A DNA stretch of 64,000 nt, taken from the NCBI GenBank assembly GCA_963704405.1, contig OY969903.1:248001-312000 (forward strand), given 5' to 3'. Position numbers and translations under genes: made by a program. How positions within the stretch are numbered: position 1 is the first letter of the stretch; the number at the start of each line of letters is the position of its first letter. Shown here piece after piece: positions 1-8,219 of this stretch. Under the pieces are notes generated by a model that saw nothing but the letters and a program-made list of their open reading frames with translations, ran no database searches and was not told the origin of the DNA. Source of the stretch: MFD01213-c1 sp963704405. GTDB taxonomy: Bacteria; Planctomycetota; Phycisphaerae; Tepidisphaerales; Tepidisphaeraceae.

Positions 1-386
1 TTTCCCGTTCCAGCCGTTTAATGCTCGCCGACTCACTTTTAGAACTCGGCGACCTCCGCGGCGCTCACGAAGCGCTCTGTGCTCTTTACACCGATCGCCT
101 CACGCTGAACGAAGCGATGAATTTGCTCGTAGTTCAATTAGACTACGAAGCCCGCGTCGGCGCCTGGCCTTCAATGATGCATAACATCACCGGCAAGGTA
201 CAATTAACCGAACTCATGCCCGCCCGTTCCGCCGCCCGCGCCCAGGCAATGCTCGCGCTGGCGGCCAAAAAAACCGGGCGGCAGGACTGGTCCAACTGGC
301 TCCGCCGCCGCGCCGAGCTTTTAACAGACATGGAAGCATTAGTCGCGGAGCGACCGATGCTGACAGAAGTGCTGAGTCTTTCGTAA
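1..386 (+). CDS. C-terminal part of an unidentified TPR-like protein
   Basis: The frame is open back to the window edge, so the gene starts upstream and only about 127 C-terminal residues are seen. The visible part is helical, with an early ADSLLELGDLRGAHEAL stretch that looks like a tetratricopeptide helix pair, a segment rich in Ala and Arg, and no membrane span. It is followed after 33 bp by a small membrane protein on the same strand. I do not recognise a family; a TPR adaptor or the tail of a regulatory protein is possible. The first in-frame ATG (21) is probably internal. Confidence 0.5.
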   Translation, partial: SRSSRLMLADSLLELGDLRGAHEALCALYTDRLTLNEAMNLLVVQLDYEARVGAWPSMMHNITGKVQLTELMPARSAARAQAMLALAAKKTGRQDWSNWLRRRAELLTDMEALVAERPMLTEVLSLS

Positions 387-419
387 CACAGTTCCAACGA
401 CCGCAACACGGAGGTTGCC

Positions 420-725
420 ATGGTTTCCAAAATGCTCATGCTCGCAGGTTCCCTTGTAGCCACTGCCCTGATGGTGATATCCCTCTGGGCCTGGCAGCAA
501 AGCCCTCACATCGCCTTCGCCGCCGACCGTCCCGATGTCGCCCTTTGGGCCGTTCGTACTGCAGCCATTGCCGCCGCCGCCCTCGCGCAAGCTGTTGTTC
601 TGTTCCTTGTCGTCGGCCGCATCTATCGCACTCGAGCGATGGACCTGCTCCTGCGCGTGCTCACGGCTGTCGTCTTCACCGTCGCGCTGGTCAGCGCCAT
701 CGCTCTGGGCCTCGCCGGCCGCTGA
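420..725 (+). CDS. Small three-span membrane protein, unknown function
   Basis: A 101-residue, strongly hydrophobic protein. Predicted membrane segments lie at about residues 5-25, 42-67 and 76-98, with Arg-rich connectors (GRIYRTR near residue 68). The start follows an ACGGAGG Shine-Dalgarno six bases ahead of the ATG, which is good evidence that it is translated. It lies 33 bp after the preceding TPR-like gene, so the two may be cotranscribed. No catalytic motif is visible and no family is recognised. Confidence 0.55.
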   Translation: MVSKMLMLAGSLVATALMVISLWAWQQSPHIAFAADRPDVALWAVRTAAIAAAALAQAVVLFLVVGRIYRTRAMDLLLRVLTAVVFTVALVSAIALGLAGR

Positions 726-929
726 TTCGGCTGCTTCCCTTCCGGTCATTCCTCCGGTGCTCCGGGGTAAGGTGAGGATCGGGGCCGCCCCTGCACAGAG
801 TGGCATCAACATTTAAGATTGCGCTCTTCCTGTGAAACCAAACGTTTGATTCCCATTCCCAACCTCGACGGACCTCCCCGCTTTAGGTAAACCTTGTACA
901 CTTCAATGAATCAACCGAGGCACAACCGA

Positions 930-3752
930 ATGCGCATCGCACACCTGAACCAGGCGATCATCATCGCCGCCCTGGCCGTCACCACCGGCTGCTTCCATAA
1001 AGCCCCGCCCGAGGAACCCCTCGGCCCCATGGAAGAAACCACCCAGCCCTCAACCGCCCCAGTGGTAACGTCCACCACCGAACCCACCACCCAAAGCGCG
1101 GCTGACACAACCACTACCGCCCCCGACGTCCCCCCCATAATCCTAACCCAAACCCCAGCCACCCAATCCATCATTGAAGGCCCCGCCACCGCGCCCGCCG
1201 TCATCACCCCTCCCGCCGAGCCTGTGACCCAGCCATCAACAGAGCCTGCCGCACAAGCAACCACAGAACCCTCCACCGCCCCCGCAACCGAACCCGCGGC
1301 GGCCGCCGCCACTGAACCGCCTTTCAATCCCGCGCCTCCAACGACCAACCCAATCGAAATCCAGGCCGACGCCGTCATGGCCGAGCGCATCGCCGCCATG
1401 GCTCAGACCACAATCCCAACCAAACTTCCCACTCCCGAAATCTGGCCGGCGGTCTGGAAGCAGGTCGGCGCTCTGCTCACCGCCGCCAACAAGCTCGATC
1501 CCACCGAAGCAAGATTCTCCCGCCTGCTGACCGATGCAATGCTGCAGCTCCGCGATAACGACGGCGCCATCGCCGCCCTCCTCGCCACGCGCAAGGCCGA
1601 TCCCAACGATCAGTTCGCGCAGATGCAGCTTGTCGATCTCTACACCAGCCGCATGGACACCGCCGATCAGAAGCTCAACTATCTTAAGGATCTTCTCGGT
1701 CGTCCCTCCGCCAACGAAAACATCCGCGCCCATGCCGGTGTCGCCGCCGCCAAATTGCTCCTGGAGCGCGGCCAGGATGAAACCGCCCGCAACGTCCTTG
1801 CCGAAGCCCTTCGCCTCAATCCCCTCAGCGGCGAAGGCCTGCGCCTGCGATACAACATGCTCCCCCCGAACGTCTCCTCGTTCGAGCGCGCTGAAGCGCT
1901 GATGGCGATCCTCAAAGCCAACCCCGCCCAGCCCGAATTTGCCGCTGCCCTTGCCGACCAGGTCGCCGGCATCGGTCTGGTCCAGGAATCCCTCCCCTGG
2001 TATGACGCCGCCCTCAAGCTCGGCATGCGCCAGGGCCATCCTGATCTCAACCTCGCCTTGCGCACCGCCGCCGAACTGTTCGTCGCCGGCGATAAACAAG
2101 GCTCCACCAATCTCACAGACCAGCTCATCAGGGTTGATCCGAACAATCCCGCCAACTGGTTCCTCAAGCTTGTCATCACGCGCGCCGCGGGGAACAAGGA
2201 CGACGTCGCCAAAGTCATGCAGCAGGCGATGAACGTCATGTCCAACCGCGTTGTTGAAGTGATCAACAGCGCGGGCAACAGCAGCGATGCGCCCGCCACC
2301 ACTCGCCCCATTACCACCGAAGGCCCTTACCCGCTTCCCGATCTCGGCCTCACTGTCTCGCGCATCAATCAAGGCGGCTCATCGGAACTCAGGAACGCTT
2401 TCATCTCCGCCGTCACCGATCTGGCGACCCTCGGCGTATATTTCGCCCAGGACGCCGAAATGTCCGCCAAGCTCATTGCGCGCCTCAAGGCAGTCGTCCC
2501 CGATGACAGCCCCACGCTCGCCCGCCTGCAGGGTTGGAATTATCTCATCCAGGGCAAGCGCGATGAAGCGAAGGTCAAGCTCAGCGCCATCGCCGCGCAG
2601 GATCCGTTGGCCGAACTGGGGTTGGTCCGTCTGACGGCGATGAACCCCGACGACAAGCAAACCGCCGCCAGCATGGGCCGCAAGCTCATTGCCGATTATC
2701 CCTCGGGGCTGATCGCCGCGCTTCTCTGGGACGGCCTTCAGGATCTGAATCCCAAGATCATCCCCGGCAATCAGGCTGACGCGCTCAAGGAAGAACTTGA
2801 CCGTTTCCCCAAGGATTGGCTCAAGATCACGGATACACCGCAGGGTTTTTACTCGCTTCGCGCCGAGCCGCTCGCTGTCGCCCGCAGCTATAGCGAGCCG
2901 CTTCTGGCGCGCCTGACAATTCAAAATCTCACTGATTCCGATCTCACCCTCGGCCCCGACGGCATTATCAAGCAGGACCTCTGGTTCAACGCCCAGATCA
3001 AAGGCATCGTCGAGCAGACCTTCGGCGGGACCGCCTATGACCGCATCGCCGGACCGCTCGTTCTCAAAGGCCGCCAGCACACCTCGCAGATTGTCCGCCT
3101 CGATCAAGGCGTGCTCCAGCAGTTCATCACCTCCGAGCCGCGCGTCGCGCTCGAGGTCTACGGCTCTGTCCTGACCAACCCCGTCCCCGCGCCCGGCGGC
3201 GCCATCGCCAGCGGTCCCGCTGGCTACGGCGTGCAGTTCACCCGCGTCTTCGACCGCGCCGCCGCCCCCGTTGACGGCCCCGCGCCGCGCAAGGCGATGG
3301 ATGATCTTTCCACCGGAAACCCCGCACAGAAAATCACCGCCATGAACCTGCTCAGCGCCTACGTCCAACTGATCCGCGCCGCCAAAGATTCCAACGACTC
3401 CACCAGGCAGGTCGCGACCCTCTTTACCGACGCCATCAATAAAGTTCAAAACGATCCCGTCCCCGCCGTCTCCGCCTGGGCCGGCTATGTTTCTGCGGTG
3501 CTCAGCGACGTGGCCCATCGCCAAAACATCATCCACGATCTCGCCCAGGACCCCGATTGGCGTCATCGCCTTGTCAGCCTCCTCGCCATCGATGGAATCC
3601 CCGCCACCACCCAAAAGGAAATCGCCGCCGGCCTCTCCTCTGACCCCGAACCCAGCGTTCGCGCCTCCGCGCGCGCGCGGCTGTTCTTCCTCGACATAAT
3701 GTCCAAAATGCCGGCCACCCAATCCACCACCCAGCCCGTCGCCACGCCGTAA
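930..3752 (+). CDS. Large TPR-repeat lipoprotein
   Basis: About 940 residues. I chose the ATG at 930 because GAGG lies nine bases upstream and because it gives a textbook lipoprotein signal: MRIAHLNQ, a hydrophobic core, and a lipobox ending in TTGC at about residue 21. The mature protein begins with about 120 residues of low-complexity Thr/Pro/Ala repeats (TEPSTAPATEP-like), a surface-exposed spacer. Helical TPR-like repeats follow (EARFSRLLTDAMLQLRDNDGAI; ARNVLAEALRLNPLSGEGL). The C-terminus (about 780-930) has HEAT-like features. It is probably anchored to a membrane as an assembly or scaffolding protein; the partner is unknown. Alternative upstream starts at 894 (TTG) and 906 have no ribosome site. 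Confidence 0.75.
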   Translation: MRIAHLNQAIIIAALAVTTGCFHKAPPEEPLGPMEETTQPSTAPVVTSTTEPTTQSAADTTTTAPDVPPIILTQTPATQSIIEGPATAPAVITPPAEPVTQPSTEPAAQATTEPSTAPATEPAAAAATEPPFNPAPPTTNPIEIQADAVMAERIAAMAQTTIPTKLPTPEIWPAVWKQVGALLTAANKLDPTEARFSRLLTDAMLQLRDNDGAIAALLATRKADPNDQFAQMQLVDLYTSRMDTADQKLNYLKDLLGRPSANENIRAHAGVAAAKLLLERGQDETARNVLAEALRLNPLSGEGLRLRYNMLPPNVSSFERAEALMAILKANPAQPEFAAALADQVAGIGLVQESLPWYDAALKLGMRQGHPDLNLALRTAAELFVAGDKQGSTNLTDQLIRVDPNNPANWFLKLVITRAAGNKDDVAKVMQQAMNVMSNRVVEVINSAGNSSDAPATTRPITTEGPYPLPDLGLTVSRINQGGSSELRNAFISAVTDLATLGVYFAQDAEMSAKLIARLKAVVPDDSPTLARLQGWNYLIQGKRDEAKVKLSAIAAQDPLAELGLVRLTAMNPDDKQTAASMGRKLIADYPSGLIAALLWDGLQDLNPKIIPGNQADALKEELDRFPKDWLKITDTPQGFYSLRAEPLAVARSYSEPLLARLTIQNLTDSDLTLGPDGIIKQDLWFNAQIKGIVEQTFGGTAYDRIAGPLVLKGRQHTSQIVRLDQGVLQQFITSEPRVALEVYGSVLTNPVPAPGGAIASGPAGYGVQFTRVFDRAAAPVDGPAPRKAMDDLSTGNPAQKITAMNLLSAYVQLIRAAKDSNDSTRQVATLFTDAINKVQNDPVPAVSAWAGYVSAVLSDVAHRQNIIHDLAQDPDWRHRLVSLLAIDGIPATTQKEIAAGLSSDPEPSVRASARARLFFLDIMSKMPATQSTTQPVATP

Positions 3753-3929
3753 CGATCACGCCGCCGCCTCGACATGTTCGCCCCGCCTTGCGCCATTGCC
3801 TCGCCTCCTGCGCCCGCAGTCATCCTGAGGTACTCCGGATGGCCATTACGCGATTAAAGATCGCGCGGGCAGATCAAGGGCACTCTCACCAGCGCCGGAT
3901 TTCTAAAAAATCTCTTCAACTTTTTCTTT

Positions 3930-3955
3930 AACATTCTCTCCCCTCCCTCGTCTAA
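3930..3955 (+). promoter_or_regulatory. Candidate ECF-sigma promoter ahead of the sigma gene
   Basis: An AAC core at 3930-3932, in a T-rich context, is followed after 16 bases by CGTCTAA at 3949-3955. AAC plus CGTC at about 16-17 bases is the usual -35/-10 layout of ECF-type promoters. It lies about 50 bp upstream of the sigma factor start, so the factor may activate its own operon. This is a pattern match only; no transcript start is visible. Confidence 0.4.
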
Positions 3956-4004
3956 TCAGGAACAATACGCGGACGCCGGGCGTCCCGGCTGGCAGGGAAC
4001 AACT

Positions 4005-4523
4005 GTGGACCGGCAAAAGTTTGACCGCTTACTGCTGGAGCATCTGCCCGCCATCCAGCGGTTTGCGATCCGCCTGAGTTGCTCAGCCGATGAGGCCGAC
4101 GAACTCGTTCAGGAGTCCCTGCTCAAGGCTTCGCGGGCGTGGCAAGGCTTCCGTGCCGATGCAGCCTTCCGCACCTGGTTTTTCCGGATCGTCATCCATG
4201 CGTTTCGCGATTCCATCGCCGCAAGAAATAAACGTGCAACAGGAAACTTCATCGATGAACCGCCGGACGCCTCAACGGAAACTCCCCTGGCAATGGCTTC
4301 CGCCGCCGAATTAAGCGAGGCGATCGCCCGCGCTGTTTCCACGCTGCCGCCGCGGCAGCGCGAGGTGCTGGTTCTTCATGTATATGAACGCGTGGCTGAT
4401 GCCGACATCGCCATGATGCTCGGCCTCAACCAGCAGAATGTGAGAACCACGCTGCACCTCGCCCGCCGGCGGCTCAGGCATCTGCTGCGTCATTTTTTGC
4501 CGGAAACAGATACAGGCTCTTAG
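4005..4523 (+). CDS. ECF RNA polymerase sigma factor
   Basis: 172 residues, the normal length for an ECF sigma factor. Region 2 is at about residues 12-80 (DEADELVQESLLKASRAW, then FRTWFFRIVIHAFRD) and region 4 at about 110-165, where LPPRQREVLVLHVYE is followed by the helix-turn-helix LNQQNVRTTLHLARRRLR. The start is GTG with AGGGA seven bases ahead. The next gene begins nine bases after the stop and encodes a single-span protein in the position of an anti-sigma factor. The candidate ECF promoter at 3930-3955 suggests autoregulation. The signal it senses cannot be read from the sequence. Confidence 0.92.
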   Translation: MDRQKFDRLLLEHLPAIQRFAIRLSCSADEADELVQESLLKASRAWQGFRADAAFRTWFFRIVIHAFRDSIAARNKRATGNFIDEPPDASTETPLAMASAAELSEAIARAVSTLPPRQREVLVLHVYERVADADIAMMLGLNQQNVRTTLHLARRRLRHLLRHFLPETDTGS

Positions 4524-4532
4524 GCAACGCAA

Positions 4533-5504
4533 ATGTCCCAGGACAATTTCCAACCCCACCCCGATGAAGCCGCGCTGGACGCGCTGCTGGACCAGGCCCG
4601 ATGGCCTGAGCCTTCGCCGCAATCTACCGAGCGGTTGCACACATACTGGCTCAGCCTTCATGAAGAACACAGCCACAGAAGAATCTGGCCTCTGGTCGCC
4701 GCCACTGCCGCCGCGGTTGCGCTGATAGTCGCTGGATCATGGTTTTTGATCGGGCCATTCGACCATCACCACACGCCTTCACTCGTCCGGCGGCCTGATT
4801 CCGTCGCCATTCCGTTGGCCGTGACCCAATCCATGCCATCCCGCCCGCCGACGGATCTGGAACTGGCCATCTACCGTCGCCTCACGAATGTTCCCCACCA
4901 GAAACAGTTGTCGCCAATGACAACTTCTCCCGCGGCAAGGCCATTGTTTACGCTGCTGGCATATTTACCGGCCGGCCCTCCCCGTCATCCTGCCGCGCCG
5001 CCTTCGCCGACACTGGCGATATACGCCGCATCTTCATCAACCTTGCCATCAAATTTTTATTCCACAACTGCCCGGGACCGTAACCTGACAATCAACGCAT
5101 TGGTCGATCACGGGCCGGAATCATCAGCGGCGGCGGTATTAAATCTTCTAGCGGATTCCACCACAGCCGCCGAGACGTCTGCCGCGCTTCGCAGGCAATC
5201 GGTAAAGTGGACGGACCTGCTGTTCGACGCCTTATCCGATCCGCGCGAAAATGTGCGGCTCTCGGCCGCCGCTGTGCTGGCGGATATTGATGGCCCCGTA
5301 ATCACTCGACGGCTTGCCGGTTTAACCAGCGGCCCCGCGCGGCGGGAAGCCGTCGCCGCGCTCGTTCAAATCCATTCCCCCGACGCCAGGCAATTTGTAG
5401 CCGCAGCATCGCATTCCCGCGAACTCGCTGCCATCGTCCGCTCAGCAATAGCTCAATATCAAATGACCGGCCAAACCACCGAACCTCAAGGAGCCATGCC
5501 ATGA
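4533..5504 (+). CDS. Putative anti-sigma factor with one membrane span and HEAT-like repeats
   Basis: 323 residues. Residues 1-50 form a cytoplasmic helical part (DEAALDALLDQARWPEP). A single membrane helix spans about 53-73 (WPLVAATAAAVALIVAG), followed by a Pro/Ser-rich periplasmic segment. The last 110 residues contain HEAT-like helices (SDPRENVRLSAAAVLADID). Position right after an ECF sigma gene, size and topology fit an anti-sigma factor or sigma-linked sensor. No HxxxCxxC zinc anti-sigma motif is present, so the assignment rests on context. Its stop overlaps the next start by four bases (ATGA), implying translational coupling. Confidence 0.6.
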   Translation: MSQDNFQPHPDEAALDALLDQARWPEPSPQSTERLHTYWLSLHEEHSHRRIWPLVAATAAAVALIVAGSWFLIGPFDHHHTPSLVRRPDSVAIPLAVTQSMPSRPPTDLELAIYRRLTNVPHQKQLSPMTTSPAARPLFTLLAYLPAGPPRHPAAPPSPTLAIYAASSSTLPSNFYSTTARDRNLTINALVDHGPESSAAAVLNLLADSTTAAETSAALRRQSVKWTDLLFDALSDPRENVRLSAAAVLADIDGPVITRRLAGLTSGPARREAVAALVQIHSPDARQFVAAASHSRELAAIVRSAIAQYQMTGQTTEPQGAMP

Positions 5505-6574
5505 TCCACAAACCAAACGCCTGGGTACTTTCGCTTTGCGTTGCAATAAGCTTCGCATTAGCCCCCCGGCCGGCTACTGCCGCCAATGAACCAACAACCG
5601 CGCCGGCTACGAGCGTCACGCAGCTCTATCCCGTTCAGGACCTCCTGATGATCGTGAAGAATTACCCGTTGCATAGCGCGCTCGTGCAGCCCACCCAGAT
5701 TCGTGGATCAGCGCCTGCGCCAACGCCTGCTTCACCGCCAGCGACCTTGGTGCTGAGCGAGACGGCTTTGTCCCACTCGGCGGCGCCAACGCCTACGCCT
5801 GCTTCACCGCCCGCGACGCAACCAGGACCAAGCCTTGAAGAAGATGCCCTCCGAAGGTTTGTTATGGATATGGTCGACCCCACGAGCTGGCTGGATAATG
5901 GCGGTAGCATTGGTTCGATGGGCGTCATGAACGGCGACCTCTTCATTACTCAAACTCCCGCCAATCATGCCGCCATCGCCAGGCTATTAGCCGATCTGCG
6001 AAAAACGGCCAGTACGATGGTCCGTATTCACGCCGATTGGGTTTGGCTTGCCCCGGGTGAGCTCGGCACGATCCTCGCCGCCGGGTCGGCTGACAAATCC
6101 CCGACCCCGGTCGTCAACCGCGCCAGCACCCCCTTCACCAAAGGCGCTGTTGCCTACTCGGCCGACATCAGTTGCTTCAACGGCCAAACCGTCCATGTCG
6201 CCTCCGGCCGTGCCAGAAACCTCACTACCGCCGCCAACGCCGTCGTCGCCTCAAACGTCGTCGGTTATGAACCCACCTCCGAAATCGTTCAATGCGGCGC
6301 GGCTCTGCAAGTCACTCCCGTTCTCTCCGGTGATATGGTCACCGTCGACCTTATGAGCGAAGTTAGCAACTGGAACGAGCCTTTAGATCCCAAAGCCGTG
6401 CCTGCCGCCAGCGGTGTCGATCGCTTCGAGGCCACCATCCAGCATTTCCACACCACCGTCCAGGTTCCCGCCAACGTCCCCGTTCTCATCGGTGGCATGA
6501 CTTTCAATCCCACCGATGGTGGATCTTCCAATCAGCAGCTATACCTCGTCATCGAAGCCGACGCCCGAAAGTAA
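5501..6574 (+). CDS. Secreted secretin-like (N0/N1-type) protein of the sigma operon
   Basis: 357 residues with a signal peptide (AWVLSLCVAISFALAPRPATA, cleavage near residue 27). A short segment VTQLYPVQDLLMIVKNYP follows; it resembles the start of the planctomycete proteins that carry secretin-type N domains. A Pro/Ala/Thr linker is duplicated (the APTPASPPAT unit occurs twice). Residues 125-165 contain LFITQTPANHAAIARLLADLR, the typical second half of such a domain, and the C-terminal half is beta-rich. No outer-membrane secretin barrel signature is clear, so it is probably a periplasmic protein of the same operon. Translation is coupled to the anti-sigma-like gene through ATGA. Confidence 0.6.
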   Translation: MIHKPNAWVLSLCVAISFALAPRPATAANEPTTAPATSVTQLYPVQDLLMIVKNYPLHSALVQPTQIRGSAPAPTPASPPATLVLSETALSHSAAPTPTPASPPATQPGPSLEEDALRRFVMDMVDPTSWLDNGGSIGSMGVMNGDLFITQTPANHAAIARLLADLRKTASTMVRIHADWVWLAPGELGTILAAGSADKSPTPVVNRASTPFTKGAVAYSADISCFNGQTVHVASGRARNLTTAANAVVASNVVGYEPTSEIVQCGAALQVTPVLSGDMVTVDLMSEVSNWNEPLDPKAVPAASGVDRFEATIQHFHTTVQVPANVPVLIGGMTFNPTDGGSSNQQLYLVIEADARK

Positions 6575-6600
6575 TTCCAATCCGCGACATTCGCCGCGCC

Positions 6601-6636
6601 AAAAAAGAAGCAGGGCGAACCAGCGGTTCGCCCTGC
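6601..6636 (-). terminator. Rho-independent terminator of the DUF1080 gene
   Basis: A perfect 12-bp inverted repeat (6610-6621 and 6625-6636) with a three-base AGC loop. On the minus strand it is followed by TTCTTTTTT. It lies 35 bp past the stop of the minus-strand DUF1080 gene and may also stop plus-strand transcripts arriving from 6574. Confidence 0.85.
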
Positions 6637-6671
6637 ACTCGGCATCCGAAATTAAAATCGACTCATCAGCA

Positions 6672-7328
6672 TTACTGCGGCGAGATCACCGACAACAACC
6701 CCGGTGTCTTCGGGTTAAGCGTGACCGAGACATCCTTATATTCATCGACCGTGCCCGACTGGTGGATCTGGAAAGCGATCGGACCTGTGCGGCCGGCGGT
6801 CGAATCCTTGAAATCCAGAACTTCGACAGCCTTAGTGCCGACCGGATTTGCAACGGCCATGCGGGCCGTGCCCGTGGTGGCGTTAACCAGGATCTCATAT
6901 CGGCTCCAGGCCGATTTCGAGAAACCAGGATTATCGACCACCGTAAACAGTGACCCGCCGGTGTTATTGTGGCCCGGGCGGTAATCCCAGTGATATCCGT
7001 TCGGCAGCCCGAACTGGATCGCGCCCATCGCATCCTTCAGCGGTGGCGGAAACGCAAACACCAGCGCGGAGGCATAGTGCCCGCCGGCCAAGTGACGCGC
7101 CGTGAAGAACAAACGATAGTTTGTGTAGTTCGCGGTTGTGTAAAGTTCGCCCCGGCCGCCGGTTGCAAGGCTGGCCATGGCGCCGTCGGCGATATGCCAA
7201 CCATTGGCCGGGTGCTGAACCCAGCCGGTGAGGTCTTTTCCATTGAACAACGTGATTTGACCGCCCGCCTGCGACCAATTGGCGCAAACCAGAACCAAAG
7301 CGGCGATAATTCCGAATGTCTTCTTCAT
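6672..7328 (-). CDS. Secreted DUF1080 (3-keto-disaccharide hydrolase-like) protein
   Basis: 218 residues from the ATG at 7328, which has AAGG nine bases ahead; the ATG at 7337 would leave no spacer. The signal peptide is MKKTFGIIAALVLVCANWSQA. The mature part opens with ITLFNGKDLTGWVQ, the hallmark of DUF1080, and continues with the concanavalin-like beta sandwich elements GELYTTANYTNYRLFF, GYHWDYRPGHNNTGG and the C-terminal GPIAFQIHQSG. This family is very expanded in planctomycetes and includes 3-keto-glucoside hydrolases; the substrate of this copy is unknown. Alone on its strand, with its own terminator. Confidence 0.85.
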   Translation of the reverse strand: MKKTFGIIAALVLVCANWSQAGGQITLFNGKDLTGWVQHPANGWHIADGAMASLATGGRGELYTTANYTNYRLFFTARHLAGGHYASALVFAFPPPLKDAMGAIQFGLPNGYHWDYRPGHNNTGGSLFTVVDNPGFSKSAWSRYEILVNATTGTARMAVANPVGTKAVEVLDFKDSTAGRTGPIAFQIHQSGTVDEYKDVSVTLNPKTPGLLSVISPQ

Positions 7329-7716
7329 AATCCTCATCCTTCTGTGTGTGGAGACCTTGAAGTGAAATGCTCAGCCACAAGACGGGTACGGATGCCTGAA
7401 GCGATCGAATAGATCGCCATTTTTCTTCCCGCAGGACTTCGCACAATTGATAGAGTGAACTTGAAGCAAACGATGGAAAAATGAAATTCTGGACATACAA
7501 AATATATTTTCTGTCTTATTTTTCCCTCTTCTTGTTGATTGCAGTTGGACTTTTGTCATGGGGATTTAGGCTGCATTCAATTCGCTTGGCTATTGTGGAT
7601 AACCGCACCCCTCGTTATGATTCCCCGCCCCGCTCGGCTCTACGCGCCCAGCCGGGTGTGATCCATTGCATTTAACAGTTTTCCAGCCCAGAGCAGGCTG
7701 ATCTTCAAGGTGACCT
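7329..7716. other. Intergenic region with an AT-rich short frame
   Basis: About 390 bp between the DUF1080 start and the PVC signature gene. It includes a plus-strand frame (7481-7675, 64 codons) whose first 40 residues form a hydrophobic helix (FLSYFSLFLLIAVGLLSWGF) and whose end looks non-coding. It is more AT-rich than its surroundings and could be the 5' remnant of a membrane protein gene. I see no firm gene. An AAGGTGA ribosome site for the next gene lies at its right end. Confidence 0.4.
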
Positions 7717-8076
7717 ATGTCCCAGCATCGCAGCTTAAAAAGTGCCAGTTCGCTTGTACGCCATCGCAATGTCCTGACCCGCCCTGAGCGGTTGGCACAG
7801 TTGACGGAAGAAGAAAAGTGGAATGATTCCAAGAGCGTATTTGGCCTGCCCAAGGTGGGGCACCGCAAGATGGATATCGCCAAGCCGGTGAAGGAAGAGA
7901 CCGCCGAAGGCGCAGTTCCTGCTGCCGGTGCTGCTCCCGCGGCTGGCGCTAAGGGTGCTGCCGCTCCCGCCGGCGCGAAGGGCGCTGCCGGCGCCAAGGC
8001 TGCGGCGGCGCCTGCTGCCGGAGCCAAAGGCGCAGCCGCTGGCGCCAAGGCCGCCCCGGCCGCCAAGAAGAAGTAA
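7717..8076 (+). CDS. PVC-superphylum signature small basic protein with Ala/Lys-rich tail
   Basis: 119 residues. The first ~60 match the conserved small basic protein shared by Planctomycetes, Verrucomicrobia and Chlamydiae: SLKSASSLVRHRNVLTRPERL, then W-N-D-S and VFGLPKVGHRKMDIAKP. That family is known as a near-exclusive PVC marker, thought to bind nucleic acid or associate with ribosomes. Residues 66-119 are an Ala/Gly/Pro/Lys tail (AAGAKGAA repeats ending in KKK), resembling histone H1-like tails and longer than the usual protein. AAGGTGA three bases upstream of the ATG is a good ribosome site. Monocistronic; a 9-bp hairpin follows the stop. Confidence 0.85.
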   Translation: MSQHRSLKSASSLVRHRNVLTRPERLAQLTEEEKWNDSKSVFGLPKVGHRKMDIAKPVKEETAEGAVPAAGAAPAAGAKGAAAPAGAKGAAGAKAAAAPAAGAKGAAAGAKAAPAAKKK

Positions 8077-8080
8077 TCTC

Positions 8081-8100
8081 GGCGATGCCGTGGCATCGCC
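8081..8100. repeat. Perfect 9-bp hairpin after the PVC signature gene
   Basis: GGCGATGCC and GGCATCGCC are separated by two bases, just after the stop codon. No T-run follows on either strand, so it may stabilise the 3' end or act as a weak terminator. Confidence 0.5.
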
Positions 8101-8219
8101 ATGGCAAATGTTAAATGGCAAATGGAAAACGGACAGGCGACGGCCTTCCAGAATCCATTTGCCACTTTTCAATTGAAGAGCCGCTGCGGCGCTTCTCACA
8201 TTTTCCATTTTCCATCCTG
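8101..8219. repeat. Heptameric tandem repeats in inverted arrangement (ATGGCAA type)
   Basis: The left array has units starting at 8101, 8108, 8115, 8122 and 8129, exact 7-nt period, consensus ATGGCAA. The right arrays are CATTTGC/CACTTTT/CAATTGA (8156, 8163, 8170) and CATTTTC/CATTTTC/CATCCTG (8199, 8206, 8213). TGGCAAATGG (8116-8125) and CCATTTGCCA (8155-8164) are perfect inverted complements. The last unit abuts the aminotransferase start codon. Confidence 0.7.
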
